This document shows positions 25,726-35,350 of a DNA stretch of 64,000 bases, one piece after another; position 1 is the first letter of the stretch, and every line of letters begins with the position of its first letter. The notes under the pieces are model-generated. The model ran no database searches. It was not told the origin of the DNA and saw nothing but the letters and a program-made list of their open reading frames with translations. The DNA is from Tenacibaculum maritimum NCIMB 2154 (lineage in GTDB: Bacteria > Bacteroidota > Bacteroidia > Flavobacteriales > Flavobacteriaceae). The translations under genes were made by a program, and so were the position numbers. Where the stretch lies: the NCBI RefSeq assembly GCF_900119795.1, contig NZ_LT634361.1:3147001-3211000 (forward strand), written 5' to 3'.

Positions 25726-26448
25726 CTACTCTACATTAAATGTAATAGGTAATGTATATCCTACACGTACAGGTTTTCCTCTCTGCTTACCCGGTTTCAT
25801 CTTTGGTAATTTCTTTGCTATACGAATAGCTTCTTTTTTCAATCTAGGATGCGGAGCTCTAGCATTAATACTTGTAATAGAACCATCTTTATCTATTTTA
25901 AACTGAACGTAAATTCTCTTTTTACCAGAAGATAATCCAAGCTCATTAGCTAACTCAGCATCAAAATATCTTTGTACATGCTTACGCATTTTTTTATTTA
26001 AACAATCTTTCTTTTGTGCTTTAGTACCTGTACATCCAGGAAATACTGGAACCTCTTCAATAATTGAAAAAGGTACATCTTCAACAACTTCTTCTTCTTC
26101 CTCAGCTTCCACTATTTCTTCTACCTCTACCGCTTCTGATTCATCTGTTTCAGTTGACTCTATAATTGTTTCTTCTACCTCCTTTTCATCCTCAACAACC
26201 TCTATTTTTTCTGGCGCTGGTGGTGGTGGTGTATTTTGTTTCGGTGGTTCTGGCTGCTGCTGAATAATTAATGTTTCTTCTTCAATACTAGAAGCCATAT
26301 CCGCTGCGCCTAGGTCAGCATATTCTTTATCATATGTCTTATTTTCAATAGACACATATGTTACAAATAAAGCTAAAACCAAACCTAACTGCATAAACAG
26401 TTTGCTATAATTCTCTAGATTTGACTTTGGATTTTTCTTAATTTCCAT
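25726..26448 (-). CDS. TonB-like energy transducer (paralogue 2)
   Basis: 240 aa. One N-terminal membrane anchor (residues ~20-38), a Pro-rich stretch (PPKQNTPPPPAPEK), a long Glu-rich linker, then a TonB C-terminal domain with EEVPVFPGCTG and YTLPITFNVE. The C-terminal domain closely matches that of paralogue 1 (APHPRLKKEA against APHKRLEKET), so the pair arose by duplication. In Flavobacteriia this gene position, downstream of gcvH and vanZ, is common. Presumably each serves different receptors. Confidence 0.9.
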   Translation of the reverse strand: MEIKKNPKSNLENYSKLFMQLGLVLALFVTYVSIENKTYDKEYADLGAADMASSIEEETLIIQQQPEPPKQNTPPPPAPEKIEVVEDEKEVEETIIESTETDESEAVEVEEIVEAEEEEEVVEDVPFSIIEEVPVFPGCTGTKAQKKDCLNKKMRKHVQRYFDAELANELGLSSGKKRIYVQFKIDKDGSITSINARAPHPRLKKEAIRIAKKLPKMKPGKQRGKPVRVGYTLPITFNVE

Positions 26449-26521
26449 CCTAAAAAGTTTTTAATAGTTCGCTAATTTAATTAATTTATTTAAACTTTTG
26501 CAAACTTGCGCTTTAAATAGC

Positions 26522-26890
26522 CTATTTTTTCTCAAAAAAAGAGTTAAAAAGCAATAGTGCTAAGAGTATTCCTGCAAAATTTGCGATTATATCTAAATAA
26601 TCAGGGGTTCTATATGTTGTTATTGTTCCTTGCAATACCTCGATAATAATACCGTAAAGTAAACATCCTACAACAATCCAATACTTTTTATTTTTTTCTA
26701 CGAAAGCTAATAACCAAAAAAAAGCCAATGTAAAATATGCTATTCCGTGCTCTATCTTATCTAAATAGGATATCTTTATAGGCTGTTTTCCTATTTTTAT
26801 CAAACTCAAAATTGCTATAAGTATCGCTATTGCTATTGCTATAACTCGTAAAGCACTAAGCTTCAATAAGCGCTGTGTATGCTGCTGCAT
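26522..26890 (-). CDS. VanZ-family membrane protein
   Basis: 122 aa, four membrane segments. Contains the VanZ-type pattern [16 protein letters not shown] and [24 protein letters not shown]. In glycopeptide-resistant Gram-positives VanZ affects teicoplanin resistance, but the widespread short VanZ-like proteins have no settled role. The start overlaps the end of gcvH by 35 bp; a later start at Met or Leu would shorten the overlap, but the N-terminal Gln/His stretch looks coding. Confidence 0.8.
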   Translation of the reverse strand: MQQHTQRLLKLSALRVIAIAIAILIAILSLIKIGKQPIKISYLDKIEHGIAYFTLAFFWLLAFVEKNKKYWIVVGCLLYGIIIEVLQGTITTYRTPDYLDIIANFAGILLALLLFNSFFEKK

Positions 26891-27236
26891 CTAACAGGTT
26901 TTCTATTTGCGCCTCATCTGATAATTTTACTTTTATCATCCATCCTTTTTCATATGAATCTGTATTTACCAATTCTGGCTCATCTTCTAGCGCTTCATTA
27001 AAAGCAATTACCTCTCCTGATAATGGCATAAATAAATCAGAAACTGTTTTTACAGCCTCTACTGAACCAAAAACTTCTTCTATTTCTAGTGTATCATCTA
27101 AAGTATCTACATCTACATAAACGATGTCTCCTAATTCACTTTGAGCGAAATCTGTAATACCAATAGTGGCAACATCTCCTTCTATTTTAACCCATTCGTG
27201 ATCTTTTGTGTACTTTAATTCTGATGGAATGTTCAT
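26856..27236 (-). CDS. gcvH: Glycine cleavage system H protein
   Basis: 126 aa, normal length. Lipoyl attachment at Lys63 in [14 protein letters not shown], and the preceding [20 protein letters not shown] block. It shuttles the aminomethyl group from GcvP to GcvT and GcvL in the mitochondrial-type glycine decarboxylase. No gcvT or gcvP is adjacent, which is usual for Flavobacteriia, where gcvH sits beside sprA. Spacing to sprA is 30 bp, so cotranscription is likely. Confidence 0.96.
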   Translation of the reverse strand: MNIPSELKYTKDHEWVKIEGDVATIGITDFAQSELGDIVYVDVDTLDDTLEIEEVFGSVEAVKTVSDLFMPLSGEVIAFNEALEDEPELVNTDSYEKGWMIKVKLSDEAQIENLLDAAAYTALIEA

Positions 27237-27266
27237 TGTGTAATGTTTTTTATAGTGTTTGTTATT

Positions 27267-30200
27267 TTAATTTCCTAATTTATATATCAAGTTAATCCCT
27301 GCATTAATTGATTGCCTTGGGAATGTTGTTGATATTGCATATCTAAATGTTTGGTGATTATAATAAAATGACGCAGTCAAGCTACGACTTAAGTTATAAT
27401 CTGCTATAAACTTCAATCCAAATAAATTCTCTCCTCCCGTTATTTGATTATTTTGTTCATCTATACTTCTAATGAGCGTTAAATTATCTCTTAAAGAAAT
27501 ATCTGCTCTTAGGTTTATATCTCCTTTAAGCGTTTCTTTCTTCCCTGTAAATCGGGTTACAAATTTAACATCTCTTATCTTATATCCAAATCCAATTACA
27601 TATTCTGTTCCTTTAATATCTGTCAATGTATTATTATTAAAGTTCAATGTTAAACTTCTATCTTTTCTTATTTCCCCTTTTAGTGAAAAAGAGTTTTTCA
27701 TTTTAACATCAAGCCTTACCAAAGGAGAAAATTCATCTATTAATGTTGCTGATGTTATCAATAACTCTGGCTGATAATTCTTAGAAGTATTTGTTTTATT
27801 CGGAGCGTCAACATCATATTGTGCATTACTTGTGTAATTTCCTATCGTATAAGAAGATTTATATCCATGTGCTAGTGTAAACGAAGAAAAATTCTTTTTA
27901 AACCATTTATATTTCATTAATCCATTATAGCGAAGTGTCCAATTAGGCAATGGTATATTTCTAAAAATCCCTGTACTTACTGAATTTACACTATTTCCTG
28001 AATAAGCTGCTAAGAATGCTGGTAGTAATGCTTGTTGTCCATTACTCTTATATCCTGGTCCATCGATTGTATTTGAATTTGGAAGCCCTGTTTCTAATGA
28101 CAGTCTATTAGATATTATTCCTCTATAACCTAAAAATTTTTGATATAACGCTTCACTATCTTTAAAGGCCGTTCCTAGCATAAAATGGCTAATGCTATAA
28201 TTACCTGTTTCATTAGGTCTTATATTCGGATTAATTCTTTGATTTTTATACTTTCTTTCTACCTCATCATAATCACCCAAAACATCTAGCTGCTGTGCTA
28301 TATTTGATGTTTTTATTCTATTTCCTCGCAAATCAATCGTCAAACTTTTTATCGGTTTTACTGAGATCGTATAATCTAGTTTATCATACTTTGTTTTACT
28401 ATAATTTTTATTAAAGTATTTATCTTCTACATTACTTGCATCACGCGCTACTAACCATCCATTTTGAATAGCTCTATATAAAATATCTGTTTGACTTCCA
28501 AAAACAAATCCAAGAGACGGAGCTGTAGTTCCTTCAAAACTATCTCTCCCCAAGAAACCTGCTCCTGGCTTATATCCTTGCAATGAAGTTCCGTTATTTT
28601 GACTATAACTCACTTTTGCTTGTTTCACAGAAGTTAATACATCATATACTCCTTTCATTAATTTCTTTCCAAAAGAAGATTTTCTGGTAACTCTGGTTCT
28701 CTTAGAAACTCTCCTTCCTCCTACGGTAACCGTTCCTTTTTTAACTACTTTTCTATTACCTCCTTTTAATAATAATTTATCTAAACCTATTGTTTTGTAG
28801 AAACGTTTAAAATCAATATTAGTATTCAAATTATGAGTACTTGCATTTTGAATCGTATTACCTACCACATCAACATACCTAAGTCCGTTGGCTTCTGCTG
28901 ATAAGGGACTTTGAGAAGCTGCCTGCCAATCAAAGTCTGCGGTATATCCATAATCTGCCTTGATAAAACCAAGGAACGGTATTTTATTAATTGGTAACTT
29001 ATATGTAGTATTTAATTTTTGATGATATTTATTAGCCCTACCTATATTGAAAAACTCATCATATATTTCTAATTGTTCGTCTTTTCCAAAACTATCATAG
29101 ATATAATTATTAGTAGCATTAAAATTAAGCTGTAGTGATTTTGTTAAATCAAAGCCTATCGTATAATCCCAATTAAACATGAACCTTCTTTGAATTAACC
29201 TTGGTTGTGGGCTCAGTCCTATATCACTTATTAAATTTCTAGATTGTTGCTCGTTAAAATTTCTATTAATCCTAGAATTTACAGCCAATGTTTTAGGTAA
29301 TGGACTAAAGTTTAGATCTCTTATTAGTTTCCAATACTTATTCTTAAACTTTTTAGACTTCTTAAATGGTTCATAAACCCATGGCTTAAAGCTAAAATTA
29401 TAGTTAGCCCCGGCCATCATATTTTGGTTTACATATCTTTCAATATTATAATCTTTACGAAACTCTTCATTAAAGGAATAAGAAACGGAAATATTTTCTA
29501 CATCATAAAATTTAGGCTCCTTCTTTGAAGTAGGGTTCCTATTCTTTTTAACATTGATAAAGCTAATACTCTTTCTTCTTCTATAATCTTGAGCATTTTT
29601 ACTATTAGGATTCACTTCTTTTGCATCTGCCAACTCAATATCTTGATATTGTAGGTCATATTGTGGATCTCTAAATTCCTCTCCATAGCTATAACTCATT
29701 GGTATTTGTATTCCCCATTTCTTAGGAGTTACTAATTTTCCTAAACTAACATTAGTAGCCACGCTATATTGTTTTGCCTCTTCAACGCTACGTTCTTGTA
29801 CTCTATCTTCAACATTCCCGAAACCTATTGTTGACATACTTCCTGCTAAAGACACATTTGCTACATCGGCAAAATTAGCATCCGCATTTAACACTGCTGC
29901 CCATCCTCCTTTATTATCAAAACCAACAGCTCTCAATTCATTAAACCATACTTCTGTACTTTTATTTCCTGTAGTAGAAGTATTTTTAACCCCTAGCATT
30001 ACTGTTCTTACTTGCGCTAATGTAGGATTTCCTTTTACAGTTATTTTCAACCCATTAGAACTCGTTGATGAATACACCGTATTTGCGGGCTCTTTTAGCG
30101 CATCCCTTTTTAACTTTAACCTTCCTAACTCTTTTAATAAAACCTCTAAGTTATTTTCTTCGGGCCAAGCGTCTAAGCTTGTAGGGTTAGATAATTTTGT

Positions 30201-33200
30201 TGATAATTTTAATGGTTTTTCTATTTCATAAAAGTTTTCATTTAAATCTGTTCCTAAGCGAATTACAGCACTTATTTCTCCATCGTTTATTGAACTTGAA
30301 ACATTAGGTCTTTCTGCATGTAAGAACATTCTTAAATTTTTATATCGTCGCATATCTATACTAATATTTTTATAGATAGCACGTGTACTTCCTTCAGGTA
30401 AATCGGTTACTTTTAACGTTACCGATTGCTCATTTTGACGTTGAATTCTGTTTGTTCCTTGTAATCGTTCTCTAATAATTCCTGGTGGCAATTCATAGCG
30501 ATTCTGATTTTGCTCAATACTCACAACCCCTACTTCAAAATTATTTAGTTGATTTCCATCTAAATCATTTTCTGGCACATTTGGTTTTAATGTTTTCGTA
30601 TAACGACGCCAATCACTACGTACCAACTCTAATTCTCCCATACGTAATACTACAGGCATTTTAAATTTAGTTACAAACATTCTTATAAATCGAATGCTAT
30701 TAAAATCTGTAATTCCTCCAAACTTCTGAGAATCGGTTACATTCCTAATCGGAATTCTAAACTGGTACCAAGTAGCCGTTTTTGACGTTCCATTAGGCAA
30801 TACCACTGGGGTACTTTTAGTATCAACAATAAAATTTCTTCCTTTTACTAAATCAGAACTATTTAATGATATTTTATATTCAAAATAACTATCTACAGGA
30901 TTCATCGTTTGATCTTTATTAATATCCTCTACATCTGGATAAGTGGTTGATGATGTAGGAAAAGACTCACTCGATTGATTTACTGTAGGCGAATTTCCTT
31001 GAGTATTATTATAATTCTTATACCGTGATAGTATGGAAGCATTTGCTGCATCTAATTCTCTACCTCTAAAATATTGAAAATTATCCCCTGCTGGATCTGG
31101 TAAATTTGCAAAATTAGGAAACTTAGCTCGCTCTTCTTCATCTGACAAACCGTCTAAGCCTACATCTTGATGAATTCTAGCCTCATCACTTGCATCAAAG
31201 GCATATAATATGGATGGATTTCTAGGCAAATCACCCCATATAGATGAGCTATCAATATTAGCTGGTGTTTTTATCCCATCCGCTGGCAATCCATTTTCAT
31301 ATTGTTTACGATCATCTTTTAGAATATCTTCAGAAATATTTCCTAAATTAATATACAATTCTCCTACGTGATTTATAGGATCTCTAGGATTTAATCCTGC
31401 TGGCAACCCTTCTTCTTCTGTTATTGAATAATTTTCATAAGGATCTAATAACCAAAATTGCACATACTCTACATTTGCTTGTTCAAAATTATTAGTAGTT
31501 AGTGGTCTCATGAGACCTCCCCAACGATCTTCTGGGTTAATTTCATTGGGATTAAAATTATAAGGTCCCCTCTCCAATGGATAATAAGCCAAATCTAACG
31601 TCCTAACAATATCCAACTGAGTAATATCTAAGTCGGTATTAGGAAATAACTCTTGGTATCTCACCTGACGAACTTCTGCTCTTGACAACTCACTATCATC
31701 TATATTCGAAGGTTTATTAGAGCCCCCTCCGTAAAATAATTGATCTACATTATACCAAGCTATTTTCCCTCTTTTATAATTATATTCTAGCCTTCCTCCT
31801 AAATCTCCTCCTAATTGCTGCGAAATTGGAGTACTTGCAGTAAACCATTGCTGAGGTGACGTTAAACTAATTGGTATTTGAGAAGCTTCAAAATCATCAA
31901 CATATGATGTTGCTGTTCCATTCACATTAATACCGCTCGGCGAACCAGGTAATAGATATGCCATATCTGCTCTAACAGATAAATTAGAAGGTGCTTCTGT
32001 TTCTACAAAAGGTAGTTTATTCGCTAGTTTTGTAAAATAAGGAACCTCTGTTGAATAATCAACATTTAATCCAAGCATTGTATTATCAATAGGCTCCGCT
32101 CCATAATTTACTTTTGGAGTTATTGGTTTTTCACTAACATTTAAAAACGTACCTCCTACCACAAATTTATCAGAAAAACGATGCTCTACATCAACCCCTA
32201 TAAAAGTTTTACGCTGCTGGCTAAAAAATGTATTATTTTCTACTCTAGCATTTATAGGTATTCCTGAAGCTTCTAAACCAGGATCTAAAATTTGAACACG
32301 CCCTAATTGGTAATCTACAACATAATCCACCCCTTCTACCAACTGCCTTCCTCCCGCAGTTACTATTACAGATCCTCTAGGAATATTAAAGGCTCCTAAT
32401 GAGATACCTCTACTTGCCTCTGATTTAAAATATCCTTTTAAAAAGAACTTATCTTTATTCTGATATTCATTCTTTGCCTGTGCTTTTGTGGTCAGGTATA
32501 AGTTATTAAATACATATTTTTTTCTATCAGAGGTATTGGTTAGTATTTCCTTTAAATCAGTACCAAAAGGCTCGGTTTCTGGAAATATAACATACCCTCT
32601 CTCTGAACTCACTGTAATTCCTTCTACATAATCAAAAAAACCATCTCCATTAGGAACAGCAAACTGACTTTGATCTAGTTTATCTAAATTCAAAAGGTTT
32701 AACAAGGTTTTATTCCTTATTGCTTCTTCATTGGCATTTTGAAGTGTATTTTGTAAAACACCCGTTTCATCATCACGATATAGTAATTCAAAACGGAATC
32801 CTTCTTGCCTTAACGGGAATGCTCCCAAGGCGTAAATATTCTTCATCATTAATTGCCATGTAGGGAAGGGAGTACCTAAACTCTCATTGGTTCTTGTATT
32901 TGGACGAACTGTAGTTAAAATTTCACTACGTAACAACTTCACTACTAAGTTCGCTGGCGCTATTACACCATCATTGGAAAATTCACCAACTTTAAAAACT
33001 GTTTCTTTATTTGTAGCTCCTACTACCGTGTACTCATAAGCTACCGCCAATACTTCTCCATCATTTAACCTCCTACTTAAAGAAATAAACCCTAATTGCG
33101 GATTTAATCTAAATTCATTAGGTTGTAATTTACGAGCATTCTGTAAATAAGAGTATCCTTGCCCTTGCGCTATTTTATAGTTTGGAAAAGTCAAAGCATC

Positions 33201-34439
33201 TCCTACCGTTGCAATATCCCTTATAGGTCCAGTACCATTTGCGATCAATGCACTTAAATCATTAACTCCATTATAAGGAATCGTATCAGACCCTACCATT
33301 ACTGGCATTGGAACCGTTTGTACCTCAGCGTTAACCTTATTCTGCCCCTTCGATTCTCCAATATCAGCTAAAGCAACAATACTTCTATAATCTTTTACAT
33401 TCTGATTTCTATTGGTTACCCAAACCTCTATTCTCGTAATATTTATAGGACTACTAACCAACGGGTATTGCGCTAATGCTTCTTTATAATTTTCTCGAAA
33501 ATATTGCCCTAAAAAGAAGTGCCTATCATTATCATAATCTGTTGCTCGAAGTTCAAAAGGCTCTATGGTAGCTCCCCCCTTTGCCACTACTGTTTTAGAT
33601 TGAGAATTTTGCTGAGAGAATACTGTGCTTACATAAGTGTTTCCAAATTTAAGATCAGCTTTTACCCCAAACAAAGCTTGTGCTCCATTAATCAAAGAGT
33701 TTTTTATAGACATACTTACATTACCTGCTTCTATATTCTGTAAAATATCATCTTCAGTTGGTGTATATTCTAATTTTATTAAGTTTTGAAAATCAAAAGT
33801 AGATTGCGTATCATAGTTTGCAGTGAACTTAAGTCTCTTTCCAACTTTAGCTTGTAAACTAGCGCTTATCTGCTGATCAAAATCAAAGGTAAAACTACTT
33901 TGGTTTTCTATAGATATCTGAGGGTTTTTACTATTCTGATAAATCCCTCCCAATTTAATATTTATTTGCCCTGTAGGTATTACTTCTACTTCATTTCCTC
34001 CAAAGATACTTTCAAAAAACTTTGAGTTTACATAATACTTAGGAAGCAGGTTCTTTCTTCCGTTCTTACTCCCTTTCTTTTTGGTATTGGTTGCATCAAT
34101 TTTTTCTTTGTAATAGTCTCTTAAATCATTCTTCAAACGATATTCATCATATTCTCTTGGAGTCATAAAAATAGGGTTCCCGACATAGTAATTTCCTATT
34201 TTTTCAACAATAACAAATTTATTTAATGCTTTGTCATATGTAATTTGCCTCTCTACGGGATTATTCAAAAAGAGACTTCCTTTTTGAGTATGTTTAAATC
34301 CATATTTAAGAGGAATTATCGAGTCTTTTTTAACCGATAAAACACTATCTTTTTTTATTACTTGTGAAAACGAAACAACACTTACCAAAAAGGCAAGTGC
34401 CGTAAGCAGTCTATTCTTCAATTTTATTTCCAATACCAC
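27267..34439 (-). CDS. sprA: SprA (Sov): type IX secretion outer-membrane translocon / gliding protein
   Basis: 2390 aa, the size expected for SprA, which forms a 36-strand barrel that moves proteins with a type IX C-terminal signal across the outer membrane and is needed for gliding in Flavobacterium. Signal peptide (LLTALAFLVSVVSFSQ), then long barrel and periplasmic segments; the end is YKLGN. Gene order maeB-ruvA-sprA-gcvH matches other Flavobacteriia. The coding frame directly follows the ruvA stop in the same frame, and no ATG exists near the N-terminus: GTG at 34439 or TTG at 34421 (giving MKNRLLTALAF) are the candidate starts, the latter yielding a more typical signal peptide. Confidence 0.95.
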   Translation of the reverse strand: MVLEIKLKNRLLTALAFLVSVVSFSQVIKKDSVLSVKKDSIIPLKYGFKHTQKGSLFLNNPVERQITYDKALNKFVIVEKIGNYYVGNPIFMTPREYDEYRLKNDLRDYYKEKIDATNTKKKGSKNGRKNLLPKYYVNSKFFESIFGGNEVEVIPTGQINIKLGGIYQNSKNPQISIENQSSFTFDFDQQISASLQAKVGKRLKFTANYDTQSTFDFQNLIKLEYTPTEDDILQNIEAGNVSMSIKNSLINGAQALFGVKADLKFGNTYVSTVFSQQNSQSKTVVAKGGATIEPFELRATDYDNDRHFFLGQYFRENYKEALAQYPLVSSPINITRIEVWVTNRNQNVKDYRSIVALADIGESKGQNKVNAEVQTVPMPVMVGSDTIPYNGVNDLSALIANGTGPIRDIATVGDALTFPNYKIAQGQGYSYLQNARKLQPNEFRLNPQLGFISLSRRLNDGEVLAVAYEYTVVGATNKETVFKVGEFSNDGVIAPANLVVKLLRSEILTTVRPNTRTNESLGTPFPTWQLMMKNIYALGAFPLRQEGFRFELLYRDDETGVLQNTLQNANEEAIRNKTLLNLLNLDKLDQSQFAVPNGDGFFDYVEGITVSSERGYVIFPETEPFGTDLKEILTNTSDRKKYVFNNLYLTTKAQAKNEYQNKDKFFLKGYFKSEASRGISLGAFNIPRGSVIVTAGGRQLVEGVDYVVDYQLGRVQILDPGLEASGIPINARVENNTFFSQQRKTFIGVDVEHRFSDKFVVGGTFLNVSEKPITPKVNYGAEPIDNTMLGLNVDYSTEVPYFTKLANKLPFVETEAPSNLSVRADMAYLLPGSPSGINVNGTATSYVDDFEASQIPISLTSPQQWFTASTPISQQLGGDLGGRLEYNYKRGKIAWYNVDQLFYGGGSNKPSNIDDSELSRAEVRQVRYQELFPNTDLDITQLDIVRTLDLAYYPLERGPYNFNPNEINPEDRWGGLMRPLTTNNFEQANVEYVQFWLLDPYENYSITEEEGLPAGLNPRDPINHVGELYINLGNISEDILKDDRKQYENGLPADGIKTPANIDSSSIWGDLPRNPSILYAFDASDEARIHQDVGLDGLSDEEERAKFPNFANLPDPAGDNFQYFRGRELDAANASILSRYKNYNNTQGNSPTVNQSSESFPTSSTTYPDVEDINKDQTMNPVDSYFEYKISLNSSDLVKGRNFIVDTKSTPVVLPNGTSKTATWYQFRIPIRNVTDSQKFGGITDFNSIRFIRMFVTKFKMPVVLRMGELELVRSDWRRYTKTLKPNVPENDLDGNQLNNFEVGVVSIEQNQNRYELPPGIIRERLQGTNRIQRQNEQSVTLKVTDLPEGSTRAIYKNISIDMRRYKNLRMFLHAERPNVSSSINDGEISAVIRLGTDLNENFYEIEKPLKLSTKLSNPTSLDAWPEENNLEVLLKELGRLKLKRDALKEPANTVYSSTSSNGLKITVKGNPTLAQVRTVMLGVKNTSTTGNKSTEVWFNELRAVGFDNKGGWAAVLNADANFADVANVSLAGSMSTIGFGNVEDRVQERSVEEAKQYSVATNVSLGKLVTPKKWGIQIPMSYSYGEEFRDPQYDLQYQDIELADAKEVNPNSKNAQDYRRRKSISFINVKKNRNPTSKKEPKFYDVENISVSYSFNEEFRKDYNIERYVNQNMMAGANYNFSFKPWVYEPFKKSKKFKNKYWKLIRDLNFSPLPKTLAVNSRINRNFNEQQSRNLISDIGLSPQPRLIQRRFMFNWDYTIGFDLTKSLQLNFNATNNYIYDSFGKDEQLEIYDEFFNIGRANKYHQKLNTTYKLPINKIPFLGFIKADYGYTADFDWQAASQSPLSAEANGLRYVDVVGNTIQNASTHNLNTNIDFKRFYKTIGLDKLLLKGGNRKVVKKGTVTVGGRRVSKRTRVTRKSSFGKKLMKGVYDVLTSVKQAKVSYSQNNGTSLQGYKPGAGFLGRDSFEGTTAPSLGFVFGSQTDILYRAIQNGWLVARDASNVEDKYFNKNYSKTKYDKLDYTISVKPIKSLTIDLRGNRIKTSNIAQQLDVLGDYDEVERKYKNQRINPNIRPNETGNYSISHFMLGTAFKDSEALYQKFLGYRGIISNRLSLETGLPNSNTIDGPGYKSNGQQALLPAFLAAYSGNSVNSVSTGIFRNIPLPNWTLRYNGLMKYKWFKKNFSSFTLAHGYKSSYTIGNYTSNAQYDVDAPNKTNTSKNYQPELLITSATLIDEFSPLVRLDVKMKNSFSLKGEIRKDRSLTLNFNNNTLTDIKGTEYVIGFGYKIRDVKFVTRFTGKKETLKGDINLRADISLRDNLTLIRSIDEQNNQITGGENLFGLKFIADYNLSRSLTASFYYNHQTFRYAISTTFPRQSINAGINLIYKLGN

Positions 34440-35021
34440 CTATAATTTTTTTAATGCCTGCTTTATCAGTAATTCAACGCTCGCTTCTGGCATTTCTTTC
34501 AAAATATTAGTTACCACTTTATCAGCTTGCTTACGTGCAAACCCTAAAACCTCTAAAGCTGATAACGCTTCTTCTTTATTTGTATTGTTTTCAACCACCG
34601 AAACTTCATCTAGTTCGAAGGTTTTTAATATCTTATCTTTTAAATCTACAATAACACGTTGTGCTGTTTTTGCACCAATCCCTTTTACGGATTGAATTAC
34701 AGATACACTCTCAGAAGCAATAGCTTGCTGAACTTCTTTAGACGTCATAGATGACAACATTGTTCTCGCAATACTCGGCCCTACTCCAGATACCGAAACC
34801 AATAGTTTAAAAACCTCTCGCTCCGTTTTGTCAAAAAAACCATAAAGGGTATGTGCATCTTCCCTAATAGATAAATGTGTGTACAATTGTACGTTTTCAT
34901 TTTCAGGAAGCTTGGAAAAAGTATTCAAAGAAATATGCACCAAATAACCTACTCCATTACAATCAACAACAGCATATGTTGGATTTTTTTCTACTAATCT
35001 CCCTCTAATTTGTGTAATCAT
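34440..35021 (-). CDS. ruvA: Holliday junction branch migration protein RuvA
   Basis: 193 aa. N-terminal OB-like domain (MITQIRGRLVEKNPTYAVVDCNGVGYLVH), two helix-hairpin-helix motifs (SVSGVGPSIA and SVKGIGAKTA), and a C-terminal domain III (LSALEVLGFARKQA) that contacts RuvB. It binds four-way junctions during recombination repair. ruvB and ruvC are not adjacent. Its TAG stop is immediately followed by the sprA start region, so sprA is likely translationally coupled to it. Confidence 0.97.
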   Translation of the reverse strand: MITQIRGRLVEKNPTYAVVDCNGVGYLVHISLNTFSKLPENENVQLYTHLSIREDAHTLYGFFDKTEREVFKLLVSVSGVGPSIARTMLSSMTSKEVQQAIASESVSVIQSVKGIGAKTAQRVIVDLKDKILKTFELDEVSVVENNTNKEEALSALEVLGFARKQADKVVTNILKEMPEASVELLIKQALKKL

Positions 35022-35350
35022 TTTCCTTATTTTTCAAGGTTCTAAAGTAGGAAAATTATTTGTTTTAGGAAACACTAAAAAACCAGCAATTCAAAAAACT
35101 AGCAATCCCCTATTTTTTAACAAGAAAAACCAACCTCTTCATTATGCTATTTCTAAAATAATCAACCCCTAACCTTTACAAACGCATTAGCGTAGAATTT
35201 AAAAACAAAGTCAAACGAATAGTGCTTTTTTTTCACAAAACACAATACCTATCTATAAAAACTATATTACTAAAAACAAAAAAATCAAACTATAATTTAA
35301 ATGGAATTATAGTTTGATTTTACACTAAGTTTAATTACACTCATTCTCCT
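35022..35350. other. Intergenic region between ruvA and maeB
   Basis: 329 bases with no open frame that looks coding. It holds the maeB terminator (35278-35321) and presumably the ruvA-sprA promoter on the minus strand between about 35030 and 35270; no clear -33/-7 pair was found. Confidence 0.6.
35278..35321. terminator. Terminator after maeB
   Basis: A perfect 17-bp stem: the arm 35281-35297 (AAAATCAAACTATAATT) pairs with 35305-35321 around a 7-nt loop. The A-rich left side gives a T run on the minus strand, for maeB. Confidence 0.85.

Noticed and set aside
26856..26890. Frameshift between gcvH and the vanZ-like gene
   Set aside because: The 35-bp overlap leaves both proteins complete with family-typical ends, so it is an ordinary gene overlap.
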